From: Pseudomonadota bacterium | Lineage (GTDB): Bacteria > Pseudomonadota > Gammaproteobacteria > Burkholderiales > Casimicrobiaceae | Direction: 5' to 3' | DNA length: 64,000 bases | NCBI GenBank assembly: GCA_018241765.1 | Contig: JAFEDD010000015.1 | Span: 1 to 64,000 of the forward strand | In this document: piece after piece, positions 28,153-39,755 of the stretch | How the letters are laid out: every line of letters starts with the position of its first letter | Position numbering within the stretch: position 1 is the first letter of the stretch | Translations under genes and position numbers: made by a program | The notes under the pieces: generated by a model | The model's input: the letters and a program-made list of their open reading frames with translations, nothing else | The model's database searches: none | Told to the model about the DNA's origin: nothing

Positions 28153-29226
28153 GTGTCCGTTCAATATGAGAGCGAGGGCTATTCCGCCCTTGACATTCCG
28201 ACCAGCGCCGCGCTCGCCTACGTGCGTGAGCGCGAGGCTGCCCGCCTGACGGCGCGAACCACCAACGCGCCGGCGCCGACGGCGACGCTGCTCTTGGCCA
28301 CCGACGCCAACTGTGACCTGCCCAGCGGTTGGTTGCGCGAGCACAACGTCGCCATCATTCCGGTCGATGTGCGGCGCAACGGACAGGCCATCCGCGACTT
28401 CCGCGACGACGTGCAGTGCGGCGAATTCGCGCTGCAGGCGCGCCACGGCGACAGCCATGCCACATTGACGAGCGAACCGCTGCCGCCGGTGCACATCCGC
28501 GATCACCTGCAAGCGTGGATGCACCACGACATCGACTACGTGTTGCAGATCACGTTCGCCGCCACGCGCAGCAAACACTATCTGAGCGCGCTGTCGGCCA
28601 CGCAGTCGCTGGTGCTGATCCACAACAAGGTGCGGCGCTCGATCGGCACCCGCTCGCCGCTGCGCGCGGCGGTCATCGATTCCCAGAGCGGCTTCACCGG
28701 CGAGGCGGTGCTGGTCGCCGAGGCCGTGGCGCAACGCGATCGCGGCGTGTCCGCCCACGACATCGCGGAGTCGGTCAAGGCGCTGCGCGCCCGCGTCCAC
28801 ACGTTGATCGTGCCCGGTGAGCTGCGCCATCTCGCCAATGCCGCACAGCAGCTCGGCGGCAACCGGCCACCGCGCTGGAAGATTGCGCTGGCGCGCTGGT
28901 TCGACATCCACCCGGTGCTGCACATCACCGCCGCCCGCTCGCCGCACATGATCGCGCGCCCGCGCGGCGCCGTGCAGGCGCAAACCGAAGCGCTGAACCA
29001 CGTCACACGCCACGTCGAACTCGGGCTCAGCACGCCCACCGTGTGCCTGAGCTACGCCGGTGACCTCGAAGAAATCACCTCGCTGCCCGCCTGCGCCGCA
29101 CTGCGCGACGAATGCCGCCGCCGCAAGGTCGAACTGCTCACCACCACGATGAGCATGACCGGCTGCGCCTACCTCGGGCCGGGGGCGCTCGCCGTGTCTT
29201 TCATCAGCGAGCGTTTCTCGCCCTGA
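28153..29226 (+). CDS. DegV-family fatty-acid-binding protein
   Basis: A DegV domain protein of about 357 aa (358 codons). Members bind fatty acids and some supply them for phospholipid synthesis. The N-terminal motif ATDANCDLPSGWLREHNV and the strand PVDVRRNG are typical; SYAGDLEE and MTGCAYLGPGALAVSF complete the second lobe. GTG 28153 with GAGAG upstream gives MSVQYESEG. An in-frame ATG at 28096 would add 19 residues. Promoter-like TTCAAC (28061) and TACACT (28083) are upstream, weak evidence. Confidence 0.87.
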   Translation: MSVQYESEGYSALDIPTSAALAYVREREAARLTARTTNAPAPTATLLLATDANCDLPSGWLREHNVAIIPVDVRRNGQAIRDFRDDVQCGEFALQARHGDSHATLTSEPLPPVHIRDHLQAWMHHDIDYVLQITFAATRSKHYLSALSATQSLVLIHNKVRRSIGTRSPLRAAVIDSQSGFTGEAVLVAEAVAQRDRGVSAHDIAESVKALRARVHTLIVPGELRHLANAAQQLGGNRPPRWKIALARWFDIHPVLHITAARSPHMIARPRGAVQAQTEALNHVTRHVELGLSTPTVCLSYAGDLEEITSLPACAALRDECRRRKVELLTTTMSMTGCAYLGPGALAVSFISERFSP

Positions 29227-29242
29227 TTGACCACCCGCGCGC

Positions 29243-29780
29243 GAACCACAGCGACGTCAAGCCGTCGCCTACATCGTGTAGGCGCGGGCTCGACCGCGCT
29301 GGCTTGCTCGTGACCAGGCGATCGCTTCCGACGCGCGAACCACAGCGACGTCAAGCCGTCGCCTACATCATGTAGGCGCGGGCTAGACCGCGCTGGGTTG
29401 CGCGTGACCAGGCGATCGCTTCCGACGCACGAACCACAGCGACGTCAAGCCGTCGCCCACATCGTGTAGGCGCGGGCTCGACCGCGCTGGCTTGCTCGTG
29501 ACCAGGCGATCGCTTCCGACGCACGAACCACAGCGACGTCAAGCCGTCGCCTACATCATGTAGGCGCGGGCTCGACCGCGCTGGCTTGCTCGTAACCAGG
29601 TGATCGCTTCAGGCGCACGAACCACAGCGACGTCAAGCCGTCGCCTACATCGTGTAGGCGCGGGCTCGACCGCGCTGGCTTGCTCGTGACCAGGCGATCG
29701 CTTCCGACGCACGAACCACAGCGACGTCAAGCCGTCGCCTGCATCATGTAGGCGCGGGCTGGACCGCGCTGGATTGCGTT
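29243..29780. repeat. Array of six 94-bp tandem repeats with alternating unit type
   Basis: GAACCACAGCGACGTCAAGC recurs at 29243, 29337, 29431, 29525, 29619 and 29713, an exact 94-bp period. Each unit contains an imperfect palindrome of two arms of about 24 bp (CAAGCCGTCGCCTACA and TGTAGGCGCGGGCTCG) and a 44-bp spacer with GACCAGGCGATCGCTTCC. The centre reads CGTG in units 1, 3 and 5 and CATG in units 2, 4 and 6, so a 188-bp dimer may be the amplified unit. It fills nearly all of the 590-bp gene-free stretch 29227-29816. Confidence 0.95.
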
Positions 29781-29816
29781 CGATGACCGCTGGCGATGGA
29801 CCGACCGCCCGCGCGA

Positions 29817-30077
29817 TCAGTTGCGCGGCACCGAGCTCGGCAACACCGGCATCACCGTCTCCGCAGCGGCGGGCGGCAACACCACGACATCGTTGCGGCA
29901 GTCGCGCTTGGGCAAATTGCTGCCGGTCACCATGCAGCGCGCCTCCTTGTCGGCGGCGGCGCTGGCCGACGCTTTTTCCTCCGTCGCGCCATTGCTGGCG
30001 CAGCCCGCCAGCAACGCGAGCGTCAGCGTCGCGCCCATTGCCGTGAGCGCGGCCATCCCGGTTCGTCCGTTCGTCAT
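29817..30077 (-). CDS. Small lipoprotein
   Basis: An 86-aa protein with an N-terminal hydrophobic stretch ending in lipobox LLAGC (Cys26), so it should be processed by signal peptidase II and lipidated. The mature part is short and low-complexity (EEKASASAAADKEA) with CMVTGSNLPKRDC between two cysteines. It resembles small betaproteobacterial lipoproteins of unknown function. It ends next to the tandem repeat array. Confidence 0.7.
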   Translation of the reverse strand: MTNGRTGMAALTAMGATLTLALLAGCASNGATEEKASASAAADKEARCMVTGSNLPKRDCRNDVVVLPPAAAETVMPVLPSSVPRN

Positions 30078-30206
30078 CGTTCCATCCTCATTGCCAAAGC
30101 GGCGCAGTGTAGCCCGCCCGAGGCGTGCGGCGCATTCGACAAAACCTGTGCTTTTGTACATACTTCGGCTCAGCTCCCCGCCACCGCAACGAAGATCCAG
30201 GTCCGC

Positions 30207-31322
30207 ATGACCGACCGCAATCGCATTCCGGCGCCGCAAAGTGCGTCGCCCATCAAGGGACGCGGCAGCGCCACGCGCCTCGCCGGCCGCTTCGAGACGC
30301 TGACGCGCGAAGCCGCCAGCGACGAGGCTGTGCAATCGGCCTCCGACGATGATGAGCCGCCTTCGCCACGAACCGTCGTTCATAATGAGACGGCCCGCAG
30401 CATCATCTCGCACAACGATTCGCCCGACCTGCGCTTCGCGCAATCGATCAACCCCTACCGTGGTTGCGAGCATGGCTGCATCTACTGCTACGCGCGGCCA
30501 ACCCACGCCTATCTGAACCTCTCGCCGGGGCTCGATTTCGAGACGCAGCTCTTCGCCAAACGCAACGCCGCCGAACGCCTGCGCGCCGAGCTTGGTCGGC
30601 GCGGCCATCGCGTCTCGCCAATCAACCTCGGCGCCAACACCGACCCCTATCAACCCATCGAGCGCCATGAGCGCATCACCCGCGCCGTCCTCGAGGTGCT
30701 CACCGAGAGCCAGCATCCGCTGACCATCGTCACCAAGGGCGCGCTGGTCTGCCGCGACATCGATCTCCTGGCGCCGTTGGCGGCGAAGCGGCTGGTCACC
30801 GTCTTCATCTCCATCGCACAGCTCGACCATGACCTCACGCGCATCCTCGAACCGCGCGCCTCGACACCGACGAGGCGTCTGCGTGCGATCCGCGAACTGA
30901 GCGCCGCCGGCATTCCCACGGCGGTGCTGGTGGCCCCCGTCATCCCCTTCATCAACGACGAATACCTCGAGCGCGTGCTCGAAGCCTCACGCGAGGCCGG
31001 TGCCATCGCCGCCAGCTACACCATCCTGCGCCTGCCGCACGAAGTGAACGCGTTGTGGAAGGAATGGCTCGGCCATCATTTCCCCGACCGCGCCGAGCGC
31101 GTGATGGCACGCATCCGCGACCTGCGCGGCGGCCGAGACAACGTCAGCGAATTCGGTGTCCGCATGAAGGGTCAGGGCATCTGGGCCGAGCTCATCCGCC
31201 AGCGCTTCCGCACCACCTGCATGCGCATCGGCCTCGGGCATTCGGCGCAAAGCCTGCCGCCGCTCGACACCTCGCTGTTTCAACCGCCACCCGCCGACCC
31301 CATGCAGGCGCGGCTGTTCTGA
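30207..31322 (+). CDS. PA0069-family radical SAM protein
   Basis: A 371-aa radical SAM protein. The cluster motif is RGCEHGCIYCYARP (CxxxCxxC). Segments NPYRGCEHGC, ANTDPYQPIER and TIVTKGALVCRDID place it in the PA0069/Rv2578c-like family, related to spore photoproduct lyase. The reaction of the family is not established. ATG 30207 follows a gap of 129 bp from the divergent lipoprotein gene. Confidence 0.9.
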   Translation: MTDRNRIPAPQSASPIKGRGSATRLAGRFETLTREAASDEAVQSASDDDEPPSPRTVVHNETARSIISHNDSPDLRFAQSINPYRGCEHGCIYCYARPTHAYLNLSPGLDFETQLFAKRNAAERLRAELGRRGHRVSPINLGANTDPYQPIERHERITRAVLEVLTESQHPLTIVTKGALVCRDIDLLAPLAAKRLVTVFISIAQLDHDLTRILEPRASTPTRRLRAIRELSAAGIPTAVLVAPVIPFINDEYLERVLEASREAGAIAASYTILRLPHEVNALWKEWLGHHFPDRAERVMARIRDLRGGRDNVSEFGVRMKGQGIWAELIRQRFRTTCMRIGLGHSAQSLPPLDTSLFQPPPADPMQARLF

Positions 31323-31447
31323 CCGAACTGACCGAGCGCGCCGGTTTCCGCCGCCGTGCCGATGGCCCGCGCGGCAACGTTGCCGCAGCATTTCCTTATT
31401 CCATGACGTAACGCCCAACCCGTCGATGCGGCACCCACAATGCCGCC

Positions 31448-33121
31448 ATGTATCAATACACGGCATTCGACCAGACGATCGTCGATGAGCGCGTCGCGCA
31501 GTTCCGCGACCAGACCGCGCGCCATCTCGCCGGCGCGCTCTCGGTGGACGAGTTTCGCGCGCTGCGCGTGCAGAACGGTCTCTACCTCCAGAAGCATGCG
31601 CCGATGCTGCGCGTGGCGATTCCGTACGGCCTGGTCGCGGCGCGCCATCTGCGCATGTTCGCCCACATCGCCCGCACCTACGATCGTGGTTATGCCCATT
31701 TCACGACGCGCCAGAACATCCAGTTCAACTGGCCCGAACTGGCGCGGGTGCCCGACATCCTGGCCGACCTCGCCACGGTGCAGATGCACGCGATCCAGAC
31801 CAGCGGCAACTGCGTGCGCAACACGACGACCGACCCCTTCGCCGGCATCGCCCCCGATGAAGTGGTGAATCCGCTGGTGTGGGCCGAACTGATCCGCCAG
31901 TGGAGCACGATCCACCCGGAATTCGCGTTCCTGCCGCGCAAATTCAAGATCGCCATCAGCGGCGCCATCAGTGACCGCGCGGCGACGATGGTGCACGACA
32001 TCGGTCTCGTCGCGCTCACCGATGGCAGCGGAGCCATCGGGTTTCGCGTCGCCGTCGGCGGCGGGCTCGGTCGCACACCGATCATCGGCACCGTGATCCG
32101 CGATTTCCTCCCTTGGCAGCACCTGATCACCTACCTCGAAGCGATCCTGCGTGTCTACAACCGGCTCGGCCGTCGGGACAACAAGTTCAAGGCGCGCATC
32201 AAGATTCTGGTCAAGGAGTCGACACCCGCGCAGTTCGCCGACTGGGTCGAAGCCGAGTTCGAGGCAACCCGAGACGGCCCGACGCGGCTGTCACCGAGCG
32301 ACGTCGAAGCGATCGCGGCGCGCTTCACGCAGGCGAACTACCACGATCTGCCGCTCGATGACGCCGACGTCGTCACCTTCGCTGCCGCAAGCGGCGAGTT
32401 CGCGCGATGGCAGCGACGAAACGTGCACGCCCATCGGGTGCCGGGTTATGCGGCGGTCACCGCTTCACTCAAGCGCATTGGCACGCCGCCGGGCGACATC
32501 ACGGCCGACGAACTCGATGCCGTGGCCGGTCTCGCCGACGTCTACACGCAGGGTGAACTGCGCGTCACGCACGAGCAAAACCTCGTCTTCCCGAACGTCG
32601 AGAAACGCGCGCTGCCGGCGCTTTGGCGCGAACTGCACGCGCTCGGCATGGCAACGCCCAACATCGGGCTGATCGGCAACATCATCGCCTGCCCGGGCGG
32701 AGACTTCTGCGACCTCGCCAATGCGGTGTCGATACCGGTCGCCGCCGCCATCCACGAACGCTTCGAGTCGCTCGACGATCAGTTCGACATCGGTGAACTC
32801 GATCTCAACATCTCGGGCTGCATCAACGCCTGCGGCCATCATCACGTCGGCCACATCGGCATCCTCGGCGTCGACAAGCACGACGAGGAGTGGTATCAGG
32901 TCACGATCGGCGGCAACCAGGGCGGCGCCCCGAATGACCCCGCGCGCATCGGCCGCATCATCGGGCCCTCGTTCGCTCGCGACGAAATCCCCGACGTCAT
33001 CGAAACCCTGATCCGGACCTACCTCGAACTGCGCGAGCACGACGACGAGCGATTCGTCGATGTCGTCGCCCGTGTCGGCATCGAGCCCTTCAAGGAGCGT
33101 GTGTATGCCGAAACTGATTGA
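31448..33121 (+). CDS. cysI: Assimilatory sulfite/nitrite reductase (sirohaem, 4Fe-4S)
   Basis: A 557-aa sirohaem protein of the nitrite/sulfite reductase family. Half-domains with FTTRQNIQFNWPEL and SGNCVRNTTTDPFAGIA bind the substrate; the cluster cysteines lie in ACPGGDFCDLA and SGCINACGHH. The next gene is the DUF934 partner, which in beta- and gammaproteobacteria accompanies the sulfite-reducing CysI type, so sulfite reduction to sulfide is the likely role. The stop codon overlaps the DUF934 start by 17 bp. Confidence 0.94.
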   Translation: MYQYTAFDQTIVDERVAQFRDQTARHLAGALSVDEFRALRVQNGLYLQKHAPMLRVAIPYGLVAARHLRMFAHIARTYDRGYAHFTTRQNIQFNWPELARVPDILADLATVQMHAIQTSGNCVRNTTTDPFAGIAPDEVVNPLVWAELIRQWSTIHPEFAFLPRKFKIAISGAISDRAATMVHDIGLVALTDGSGAIGFRVAVGGGLGRTPIIGTVIRDFLPWQHLITYLEAILRVYNRLGRRDNKFKARIKILVKESTPAQFADWVEAEFEATRDGPTRLSPSDVEAIAARFTQANYHDLPLDDADVVTFAAASGEFARWQRRNVHAHRVPGYAAVTASLKRIGTPPGDITADELDAVAGLADVYTQGELRVTHEQNLVFPNVEKRALPALWRELHALGMATPNIGLIGNIIACPGGDFCDLANAVSIPVAAAIHERFESLDDQFDIGELDLNISGCINACGHHHVGHIGILGVDKHDEEWYQVTIGGNQGGAPNDPARIGRIIGPSFARDEIPDVIETLIRTYLELREHDDERFVDVVARVGIEPFKERVYAETD

Positions 33122-33608
33122 CCGTCATCGTCTGCTCGACGGCCTGGGCCACGGCGGGTGGATCACGTTCACCGGCAACGCGGCCGACATCGCGCCGGGC
33201 AGCCGCGTGCTGCTGCCGTTGAACGAATTGCTCGAGTACGGCGAAACCTGGCGGCGGCACGTCGGCGCGACCGGTGCGCTGGGTGCGCGCCTGACGGGCG
33301 CCGATGACCCGGCGTCCGTGCTTCCGCTCTTCGATGATCTTGCGTTGATCGCCGTCGAATTCCCGAGCTTCGCCGATGGCCGCGGCTATTCGATCGCAAC
33401 GCTGCTGCGCACCCGCCATCACTATCGCGGCGAACTGCGCGCGGTGGGCGACGTGCTGCGCGATCAACTGTTCCTGATGGCGCGCGCCGGCTTCGACACC
33501 TTCGCGTTGCGCGACGATCAGCACGTCGATCGTGCGCTCGCCGCGTTCAGGGACTTCTCCGTGACCTACCAGCACGCGGCGGACCGGGCGCTGGCGCTCG
33601 CCGCCTGA
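33105..33608 (+). CDS. DUF934 family protein, CysI partner
   Basis: A 167-aa protein of the DUF934 family, typified by LLPLNELLEY, FPSFADGRGYSIATLLR and GELRAVGDVLRDQLFLMARAGFDTF. It is typically encoded next to CysI in sulfate assimilation and is thought to assist it. GGAG eight bases upstream supports ATG 33105. Overlap with cysI indicates translational coupling. Confidence 0.92.
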   Translation: MPKLIDRHRLLDGLGHGGWITFTGNAADIAPGSRVLLPLNELLEYGETWRRHVGATGALGARLTGADDPASVLPLFDDLALIAVEFPSFADGRGYSIATLLRTRHHYRGELRAVGDVLRDQLFLMARAGFDTFALRDDQHVDRALAAFRDFSVTYQHAADRALALAA

Positions 33609-33649
33609 GCTTCGCATCGGTACCGACGGCGCACGCTCGCCCGCCCGCG

Positions 33650-33722
33650 CCGAGTCGACTTTCGGCAAAATCGCGCGCCAAGCCCGTAACCGATGCGGCT
33701 TCCGCGAAAAAGCCGTTACCGG
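33650..33722. repeat. Partial copy (right half) of the ~120-bp palindromic repeat
   Basis: It has GAGTCGACTTTCGG, CAAAATCGCGCGCC, AAGCCCGTAACCGATGCGG and CCGCGAAAAAGCCG, the central and right-arm features of the family. The left arm is degenerate. It runs into the last codons of the convergent phosphatase gene, whose stop codon lies inside it. Confidence 0.6.
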
Positions 33723-34240
33723 CAAGACGGCGTCAACTGCGTCTGCACGTAGGCGAGCAACCCCTCGCTCGCCGCTTCCACCCAGTCGAGAACGCGCTCG
33801 AAATCGGCCGCCCCGCCAGCGTACGGATCAGGCACATCGCGCCACCCTCGCGCCACCGCCTCGGGCCAGAACTCGAGCATGCGCCGCACCTTCGCCTGCT
33901 GCGCCGCTGCGGCGCGGGAGCTCGCGGCCACCCGATTGCCTTCGTCCATGACGACGACGAGATCGAAGCGTGTGAAATCCTCGGCACGCAAATGGCGTGC
34001 TCGCAGCATCGACAGATCGTAACCACGGCGCCGAGCATGCGCCTGTGAGCGCGCATCGGGCGGCGCACCCGGGTGATAGTCGTGGGTACCGGCGGAATCG
34101 ATCGACAGGCGATCGAGCAGCCCCGCCTCGCGCGCCTTGTGCCGAAACACCGCCTCCGCCGTCGGGCTGCGGCAGATGTTGCCCATGCAGACGAAGAGCA
34201 CGGCGAAATCGCAGCCGGACGGAGGCGACGGTTCCATCAC
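33716..34240 (-). CDS. Low-molecular-weight protein tyrosine phosphatase
   Basis: A 174-aa cysteine phosphatase. The P-loop is VCMGNICRSP (CX5R), and the general-acid Asp is in DVPDPYAGG. Members dephosphorylate protein tyrosines or, in some cases, arsenate. No arsenic or capsule genes are near, so the target is unknown. Its stop codon lies within a partial palindromic repeat, which has probably replaced the original 3' end. Starts 34240 or 34237 are equivalent. Confidence 0.92.
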   Translation of the reverse strand: MMEPSPPSGCDFAVLFVCMGNICRSPTAEAVFRHKAREAGLLDRLSIDSAGTHDYHPGAPPDARSQAHARRRGYDLSMLRARHLRAEDFTRFDLVVVMDEGNRVAASSRAAAAQQAKVRRMLEFWPEAVARGWRDVPDPYAGGAADFERVLDWVEAASEGLLAYVQTQLTPSCR

Positions 34241-34331
34241 GAGTCACCCGCGCGCGCTCGTGTCCGCTGGCCGCGAGCGCGTGTCGTGGACTCTGTGACG
34301 GGCATCACTTCTCGCTCCTGGCGACAGAAGC

Positions 34332-36848
<2,517 letters not shown>

Positions 36849-36862
36849 TCAGAGAATCGGCA

Positions 36863-37966
36863 TCAGATGCGCATGGGCATCACGACGTATTTGAAGTCGG
36901 TGCGGCCCGGCAACGTGAACAGACCGCTGGCGGCCGAGTCCTGCAACGCCATCGTGATCTCGGAAGAATTCAGCGCCGCCAGCACATCGAGCAGGTAGTT
37001 GATGTTGAAACCGCTGTTGACCGATTCTCCCTCGTACGCGACTTCGAGTTCCTCCTGCGCCTCCTCCTGTTCGGTGTTGGTGCAGGAAATCGTCAGCGCG
37101 CCGGGTTGGAGTCCGATGCGCACGCCACGGAAGCGCTCGTTCGACAAGATCGCCGCCCGCTGCAACGTCTGCAGCAACTGCTGGCGATCGAGCGTGACGA
37201 TCTTCGTATGCCCGGTCGGGACGACGCGATTGAAGTCAGGAAATTTGCCATCGATGACCTTGCTCGTCAGTTCGATGTTGCCGAAACCAAAGCGAATCTG
37301 GTTGGCCAGAAGATCGATGTTGACGACGTCGTCCGTCTCGGCCAAGAGCTTCGACAATTCGATGATCGTCTTGCGCGGAACGATGATCTCCTGGCGGGTG
37401 TAATTGCCCTCCAGCGCCACACTGGCGTAGCTCATGCGATGGCCATCGGTGGCCACGCAGATCAGGCTCGCGCCATCGAGCACGAACAGCATGCCGTTCA
37501 GGTAGAAGCGGATGTCCTGCTGCGCCATCGCAAACTCGACCAAGCGCAAGGTGGCCTTGAGCAACTTCTGCGGCAAGCTGAAACTTTGCAACTGCTCCTG
37601 ACTCATCGTCAGCCGCGGATAGTCCTCCACCGGCATCGTCTGCAGGCTGTAGCGACTGCGCCCGGCCTTCACCGAGAGCTTGCCATCCTTGCCATCGATG
37701 CCCAGTTCACTGCTCTCCGGCAACGCACGCAGCAGATCCTGCAGTTTGCGCGCCGATACCGTCGTCGCCTGATCCATCGCCGCTTCGAGTTCGACCTTGG
37801 CGGTGATCTGCAATTCGAGGTCGTTGGCGATCAGGCTGAGCGTCGTGCCGCGTTGCTCCATCAGCACGTTGGCGAGGATCGGTAGCGTTTGCCGACGCTC
37901 CACGATGCCGGACACCGCCTGCAGCGGTTTGAGCAACGTATCGCGTGCTATTTTTTTAAATTGCAT
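36863..37966 (-). CDS. dnaN: DNA polymerase III beta clamp
   Basis: A 367-aa sliding clamp with three similar domains, starting MQFKKIARDTLLKPLQAVSGIVERRQTLPI. LNGMLFVLDG and the C-terminal VVMPMRI are typical. It tethers the replicative polymerase to DNA. It follows dnaA and the putative oriC; gyrB follows in the same direction. Confidence 0.98.
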   Translation of the reverse strand: MQFKKIARDTLLKPLQAVSGIVERRQTLPILANVLMEQRGTTLSLIANDLELQITAKVELEAAMDQATTVSARKLQDLLRALPESSELGIDGKDGKLSVKAGRSRYSLQTMPVEDYPRLTMSQEQLQSFSLPQKLLKATLRLVEFAMAQQDIRFYLNGMLFVLDGASLICVATDGHRMSYASVALEGNYTRQEIIVPRKTIIELSKLLAETDDVVNIDLLANQIRFGFGNIELTSKVIDGKFPDFNRVVPTGHTKIVTLDRQQLLQTLQRAAILSNERFRGVRIGLQPGALTISCTNTEQEEAQEELEVAYEGESVNSGFNINYLLDVLAALNSSEITMALQDSAASGLFTLPGRTDFKYVVMPMRI

Positions 37967-38175
37967 AGATACCTAATCCTATGTAACAAGAGTTCGATGC
38001 TGCCGGTGGATAACTAAAAAAAACGATGATGATCAATGACTTGCGTTGTTTCCCAAAGTCCGTAGCGAGGCCACGGAAGCGGCGAACGGATTGTGGATCG
38101 TTTCCCGCGATGCCGAAAAGGGGGCGGTTATCCACAAAGCATTCAGCGTCATACCGGATCGATTCATGGTTGCCA
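37967..38175. other. Putative oriC between dnaA and dnaN
   Basis: This 209-bp intergenic segment is AT-rich at the dnaN end (37940-38040, with TTTTTTTAAATT just inside dnaN and ATAACTAAAAAAAACGATGA). It contains a consensus DnaA box TTATCCACA at 38128-38136, a one-mismatch box on the other strand at 38005-38013, and a weaker one at about 38091-38099. The surrounding dnaA-dnaN-gyrB block supports an origin. The number of boxes is low for a full oriC, and the dnaA promoter region (39574-39755) is an alternative or second part. Confidence 0.6.
38128..38136 (+). promoter_or_regulatory. DnaA box (consensus)
   Basis: TTATCCACA, exact R-type DnaA-binding sequence, in the dnaA-dnaN gap. Confidence 0.8.
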
Positions 38176-39573
38176 TCAACTGCGCAGTACCTGCAGCAAA
38201 AACGCGAAATCGTGTTGAATCTGCGGCGTGCTCTCGCGCAGGGAAGCGATCTGGCGACAGGCATGCAGCACCGTCGTGTGGTCGCGGCCGCCAAAGTTCT
38301 GGCCGATCTCGGGCAGCGACAGCGACGTCAGTTCCTTGGCGAGCGCCATCGCGACCTGACGTGGTCGGGCGACGATCCGTGAGCGCTTCTTCGAGTGCAT
38401 GTCGCTCACCTTGATCTTGTAGTAGTCGGCAACCGTCTTCTGGATGTTCTCGATCGAGATCTGTCGCGACTGCACGGCGAGCAGATCGCGCAACGCTTCC
38501 TTGGCCACCTGAGGTGTGATCGGCACGCGGTGAAAACCGGCGTAGGCGACGACGCGCTTCAGGCCGCCTTCGAGTTCACGAACGTTGGAGCGGATGTGTT
38601 TGGCGATGAAGAACGCGACCTGATCATCGAGGTCGATATCCGCCTGCTTCGCCTTGGCGAGCAGGATCGCCACCCGCATTTCCGTCTCCGGCGGTTCGAC
38701 CTGAACGGTGAGGCCCCAACTGAAGCGGCTCTTCAGCCGATCCTCGATACCCTCCATCTCCTTGGGGTAGGTGTCGCAGGTCATCACCACCTGACGTTTG
38801 GCTTCGGTCAGTGTGTTGAACAGATAGAAGAACTGTTCCTGTGTGCTGCTCTTGTTGTTGAAGAACTGGATGTCATCGATCAGCAGCAGGTCGAGCGTCG
38901 CATAGCTTTGCTTGAAGGCGTCCCAGGCCTTGTGCTGATACGCCTTCACCACATCCGAGACATAGCGCTCGGCATGGATGTAGCGCACACGGGCGTCGGG
39001 TCGATCTTGCAGCAAGGCATTGCCGATGGCCTGAAGCAGGTGCGTTTTGCCCAGGCCGACACCGCCGTAGATGAACAGGGGGTTGTAGGCGTCACCCGGG
39101 TTGCTCGCCACCTGCATCGCTGCCGCTCGCGCGAGCTGGTTGGCTTTGCCGGTCACGAAGCTGTCGAACGTGAAATCGCGATTCAACGTGGCGTCGCGTG
39201 GCGCCATCGGTGCGAGTGTCGCGGCGCTCGCGCGTTCCCTGATGCCGTCAGCGAGGGGGGCGTTGGGTGGCGCATCGACATCGCCCTGAGCGAGGGTGTT
39301 CGCGCTGGAACCCGGTGCTGCCGCGACGTTGGGCTTGTCGGCCGCGACGGTCAGTTGAATTCGCCGTTGTTCACCAAAGTACGCCGTCGCCAACGAATCG
39401 ATCGTGCCAAGGTAGCGGTCGCGCACCCATTTGCCGACGAAGGCGTTGGGTGCGACGACGGTGACGGTGGATGCGCTTTCCTCGGCGTTGAGCACACGAA
39501 ACCACGTCGCGAACTGCTGCGCGGAGAGTTCGCGTTCGAAGTGATCGAGGCAGTGGGTCCAGAAGGCTGACAT
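38176..39573 (-). CDS. dnaA: Chromosomal replication initiator DnaA
   Basis: A 465-aa AAA+ initiator. The N-terminal domain I begins FWTHCLDHFERELSAQQFATW. Domain III has Walker A YGGVGLGKTHLLQAIGN and Walker B LLLIDDIQFFNNK. Domain IV has the DnaA-box-binding helix-turn-helix RPRQVAMALAKELTSLSLPEIGQNFGGRDHTTV. It unwinds oriC and regulates its own gene. A DnaA box at 39706 lies upstream. No rpmH is found upstream, where EamA stands instead. Confidence 0.98.
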   Translation of the reverse strand: MSAFWTHCLDHFERELSAQQFATWFRVLNAEESASTVTVVAPNAFVGKWVRDRYLGTIDSLATAYFGEQRRIQLTVAADKPNVAAAPGSSANTLAQGDVDAPPNAPLADGIRERASAATLAPMAPRDATLNRDFTFDSFVTGKANQLARAAAMQVASNPGDAYNPLFIYGGVGLGKTHLLQAIGNALLQDRPDARVRYIHAERYVSDVVKAYQHKAWDAFKQSYATLDLLLIDDIQFFNNKSSTQEQFFYLFNTLTEAKRQVVMTCDTYPKEMEGIEDRLKSRFSWGLTVQVEPPETEMRVAILLAKAKQADIDLDDQVAFFIAKHIRSNVRELEGGLKRVVAYAGFHRVPITPQVAKEALRDLLAVQSRQISIENIQKTVADYYKIKVSDMHSKKRSRIVARPRQVAMALAKELTSLSLPEIGQNFGGRDHTTVLHACRQIASLRESTPQIQHDFAFLLQVLRS

Positions 39574-39705
39574 GGTTGCGGAAGCGACGACGGACGTGTC
39601 GCATGGCTTGACGCGGGGGCCAACCGTCTGGCGCCGACCAAGCTAGTGAACAGCGACACGCGTGGCGCCCCGATTTTACTTCGGACGGAGGCTTGCGGGG
39701 CTCAG

Positions 39706-39714
39706 TTATCCACA
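39706..39714 (+). promoter_or_regulatory. DnaA box upstream of dnaA
   Basis: TTATCCACA, exact consensus, 133 bp upstream of the dnaA start. It could mediate autoregulation or be part of a second origin element. Confidence 0.7.
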
Positions 39715-39755
39715 GACCGCGCGAGGCGCCGGCGTGGCGCCCGGATGATCACGAA

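Noticed and set aside
29243..29780. Possible CRISPR array
   Set aside because: The units are fully tandem, with near-identical 94-bp repeats and no unique spacers, and no cas gene is present.
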